A DNA stretch of 7,734 bases. Origin: an uncultured Flavobacteriaceae bacterium (GTDB taxonomy: Bacteria > Bacteroidota > Bacteroidia > Flavobacteriales > Flavobacteriaceae). Shown in pieces: positions 6,925 through 7,734 of the stretch; the stretch's first letter is position 1; every line of letters starts with the position of its first letter. Location: assembly GCA_947311815.1 (NCBI GenBank), contig CAMZMA010000094.1:1-7734 (forward strand). The letters are read 5' to 3'. The notes under the pieces were generated by a model that was given only the letters and a program-made list of their open reading frames with translations, was not told where the DNA came from and did no database searches. Both the position numbers and the translations under genes were made by a program.

Positions 6925-6929
6925 AAAAC

Positions 6930-6961
6930 AAAAAAGGCTTATCGTGAGATAAGCCTTTTTT
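6930..6961 (-). terminator. trp attenuator: intrinsic terminator of the leader (3:4 hairpin)
   Basis: On the minus strand GGCTTATC (6955-6948), loop TCAC (6947-6944) and GATAAGCC (6943-6936) form a perfect 8-bp stem, extended by A/T pairs to 14 bp, followed by TTTTTTGTTTTG (6935-6924). This is a strong Rho-independent terminator located inside the leader, after the trpL stop and before trpE. No gene ends upstream of it on either strand: the neighbour, asnB, is divergent. It therefore only makes sense as a conditional terminator for the trp operon. Confidence 0.93.
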
Positions 6962-7006
6962 ATATTTTTTACATATAGGTTTCTTCTCACTTAAAAATTA
7001 AGAGAG
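6944..7006 (-). promoter_or_regulatory. Alternative leader hairpins: 1:2 protector and 2:3 antiterminator
   Basis: Segment 1, CTCTCTTAA (7006-6998, the end of the leader coding sequence), pairs with segment 2, TTAAGTGAG (6994-6986), over a TTT loop, giving 8 pairs with one T-T mismatch. Segment 2, extended as GTGAGA (6990-6985) plus AA and CC down to 6978, can instead pair with segment 3, GGCTTATCTCAC (6955-6944), which is the 5' arm and loop of the terminator. GUGAGA/UCUCAC gives six pairs, AA/UU two, CC/GG two, and an inner UAUAU/AUAUA stem (6977-6973 / 6965-6961) closes the loop. The 2:3 pairing destroys the terminator and the 1:2 pairing allows it. I derived the pairings by eye and did not compute energies. 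Confidence 0.85.
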
Positions 7007-7038
7007 TTCCACCACCATATGTTTTGTTGTTTCATCAT
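6991..7038 (-). CDS. trpL: trp operon leader peptide, 15 residues with three tandem Trp codons
   Basis: The minus strand from 7038 reads ATG ATG AAA CAA CAA AAC ATA TGG TGG TGG AAC TCT CTT AAT TTT TAA, giving MMKQQNIWWWNSLNF. Three consecutive Trp codons (7017-7009) sit just two bases before RNA segment 1, and the stop codon lies within segment 2, the geometry needed for attenuation. A ribosome stalled for lack of Trp-tRNA covers segment 1 and lets the 2:3 antiterminator form, while one that reaches the stop masks segment 2 and lets the terminator form. It plays the same role as the 14-residue E. coli TrpL, which has two Trp codons. The first ATG is only 7 nt after the -7 box, so translation probably starts at or near the mRNA 5' end. 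Either ATG of the pair could be used. No Shine-Dalgarno is present. Confidence 0.92.
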   Translation of the reverse strand: MMKQQNIWWWNSLNF

Positions 7039-7045
7039 TATGCTA

Positions 7046-7076
7046 CAAATGTACCATAGATTTTTTAATGTGCAAA
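7046..7076 (-). promoter_or_regulatory. trp operon promoter, Bacteroidota type
   Basis: On the minus strand, TTTG (7076-7073), a 19-bp spacer and TACATTTG (7053-7046) match the flavobacterial -33 TTTG / -7 TAnnTTTG consensus exactly. Transcription should begin about 4-7 nt downstream, near 7042-7039, right at the trpL start codon. It is the best promoter match I found in the window and lies correctly ahead of the attenuator. The upstream DNA is strongly A/T-rich. Confidence 0.85.
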
Positions 7077-7181
7077 TATTTTTTTTAATTTTTTAAGTCT
7101 TGTAACAAAAAGAAAATTATAGGACTCTGTTTTTATTCAAATAGTTTTATTTTTTAATTAAAAACAAGTTATTTATTATTA

Positions 7182-7211
7182 TTTGTAATTAATTTTATTA
7201 TTTTAGTTTTT
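7182..7211 (+). promoter_or_regulatory. Possible asnB promoter
   Basis: TTTG at 7182-7185, an 18-bp spacer and TAGTTTTT at 7204-7211 match the TTTG / TAnnTTTG consensus at all but the last base, which would give a leader of roughly 55-60 nt. The region (7110-7270) is so AT-rich that chance matches are likely. TAATTTG at 7231-7237 is a competing, shorter match. Confidence 0.35.
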
Positions 7212-7273
7212 AATAAGAAACAAACAATCGTAATTTGCAATGTAATTAAAACAAAATACAAAAAAGAAAGATT

Positions 7274-7734
7274 ATGTGTGGAATTGTATGTGCATTCGAT
7301 TTAAAGGAGAAATCAACAAGTTTACGACCTCAAATACTAGAAATGTCTAAAAAAATTAGACATCGTGGTCCAGATTGGAGCGGGATTTACAGCAACGACA
7401 AAGCTATTTTAGCTCATGAACGGTTGGCAATTGTAGATCCTGCATCAGGAAAACAACCTTTATTTAATGAAGATAAAACCTTAGTGTTAGCTGCCAACGG
7501 AGAGATTTACAATCACAGAGAAATCAGAAAAGAGTTTGAAGGAAAGTACAATTTCTTAACCGAATCTGATTGCGAGGTTATTTTAGCCTTATATCAAGAA
7601 AAAGGACACGATTTTTTAGATGATTTAAACGGAATTTTCGGTTTTGCCATTTACGATGTTGAAAAGGATGAATATTTTGTAGCTCGTGATCATATGGGAA
7701 TCATTCCTTTATATATCGGTTGGGACGAAAACGG
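7274..7734 (+). CDS. asnB: Asparagine synthetase B (glutamine-hydrolysing), N-terminal part (runs off the right edge)
   Basis: Codes for the first 153 residues of a class II glutamine amidotransferase that makes asparagine from aspartate, ATP and glutamine. After Met1 the nucleophile C2 is in place (MCGIV; Met1 is normally removed). The glutaminase motifs follow: RHRGPDWSGIY at residues 29-39, LAHERLAIVDP at 46-56, NGEIYNH at 74-80, SDCEVILALYQEKG at 99-112, FGFAIYD at 123-129 and ARDHMGIIPLY at 137-147. RGPDWSGIY and DHMGIIPLY are characteristic of the E. coli AsnB subgroup. The synthetase domain, about 400 residues, is outside the window. It is divergent from the trp operon and shares a 235-bp AT-rich region with trpL. 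The start is fixed by the need for Cys at position 2, and a weak A/G-rich AAAGAAAG precedes it. Confidence 0.97.
   Translation, partial: MCGIVCAFDLKEKSTSLRPQILEMSKKIRHRGPDWSGIYSNDKAILAHERLAIVDPASGKQPLFNEDKTLVLAANGEIYNHREIRKEFEGKYNFLTESDCEVILALYQEKGHDFLDDLNGIFGFAIYDVEKDEYFVARDHMGIIPLYIGWDEN

Noticed and set aside
6713..6952. 79-codon plus-strand frame
   Set aside because: It covers REP-like repeats and the attenuator terminator, its protein has no recognisable family, and it runs against the operon leader.
6930..6961. Terminator of a plus-strand gene, or a shared bidirectional terminator
   Set aside because: The hairpin is symmetrical enough to end plus-strand transcription, but no real plus-strand gene lies to its left and asnB begins to its right. 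The minus-strand leader explains it fully.
7100..7108. Palindrome TTGTAACAA as an operator between trp and asnB
   Set aside because: It is too short (4-bp arms) in very AT-rich DNA, with no second copy and no match to a known trp or asn operator that I recognise.
1..7734. CRISPR array, tRNA or rRNA genes, integrase or phage genes
   Set aside because: No regularly spaced repeats, cloverleaf or rRNA-like stretch, and no mobile-element protein, were seen on either strand.

Overview
This AT-rich window looks like the chromosome of a Bacteroidota bacterium, most likely Flavobacteriaceae. Three things point there: the compact gene order trpE-G-D-C-F-B-A, promoters of the TTTG / TAnnTTTG type instead of sigma70 hexamers, and A-rich start regions without Shine-Dalgarno sequences. 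Several short degenerate repeats also resemble intergenic repeats I recall from flavobacterial genomes. Genus cannot be fixed from this window.

Nearly all of the window is a complete tryptophan biosynthesis operon on the minus strand, read from right to left: trpE (5290-6681), trpG (4510-5094), trpD (3465-4451), trpC (2553-3338), trpF (1702-2445), trpB (530-1705), and the first 79 codons of trpA running off the left edge (1-238). Together they take chorismate to tryptophan: TrpE+TrpG make anthranilate, TrpD adds phosphoribose, TrpF isomerises, TrpC closes the indole ring, and TrpA+TrpB make tryptophan from indole glycerol phosphate and serine. All the catalytic residues looked for are present. 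At the right edge, divergent on the plus strand, is the 5' part of asnB (glutamine-dependent asparagine synthetase, 7274-7734).

The most interesting part is the 592-bp region between trpE and asnB. Reading toward trpE it holds a clean flavobacterial promoter (7046-7076), a 15-codon leader peptide MMKQQNIWWWNSLNF with three consecutive Trp codons (6991-7038), and a strong intrinsic terminator (6930-6961). Segments between them can form either a 1:2 hairpin plus the terminator, or a 2:3 antiterminator. This is a complete ribosome-mediated trp attenuator. The leader ATG lies only 7 nt after the -7 box, so the leader mRNA should be leaderless or nearly so. About 250 bp of repeat-derived DNA separates the attenuator from trpE.

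The gaps between trp genes are unusually long for an operon and are filled with repeats. The best-defined one is a 162-bp non-coding element between trpB and trpA with 17-bp perfect terminal inverted repeats and an 11-bp perfect direct repeat on both sides, which looks like a MITE. REP-like elements sit downstream of trpC and upstream of trpE, and short tandem repeats overlap the stop codons of trpD, trpG and trpE. TrpF is about 40 residues longer than usual, owing to an N-terminal extension and a Lys-rich internal insertion.
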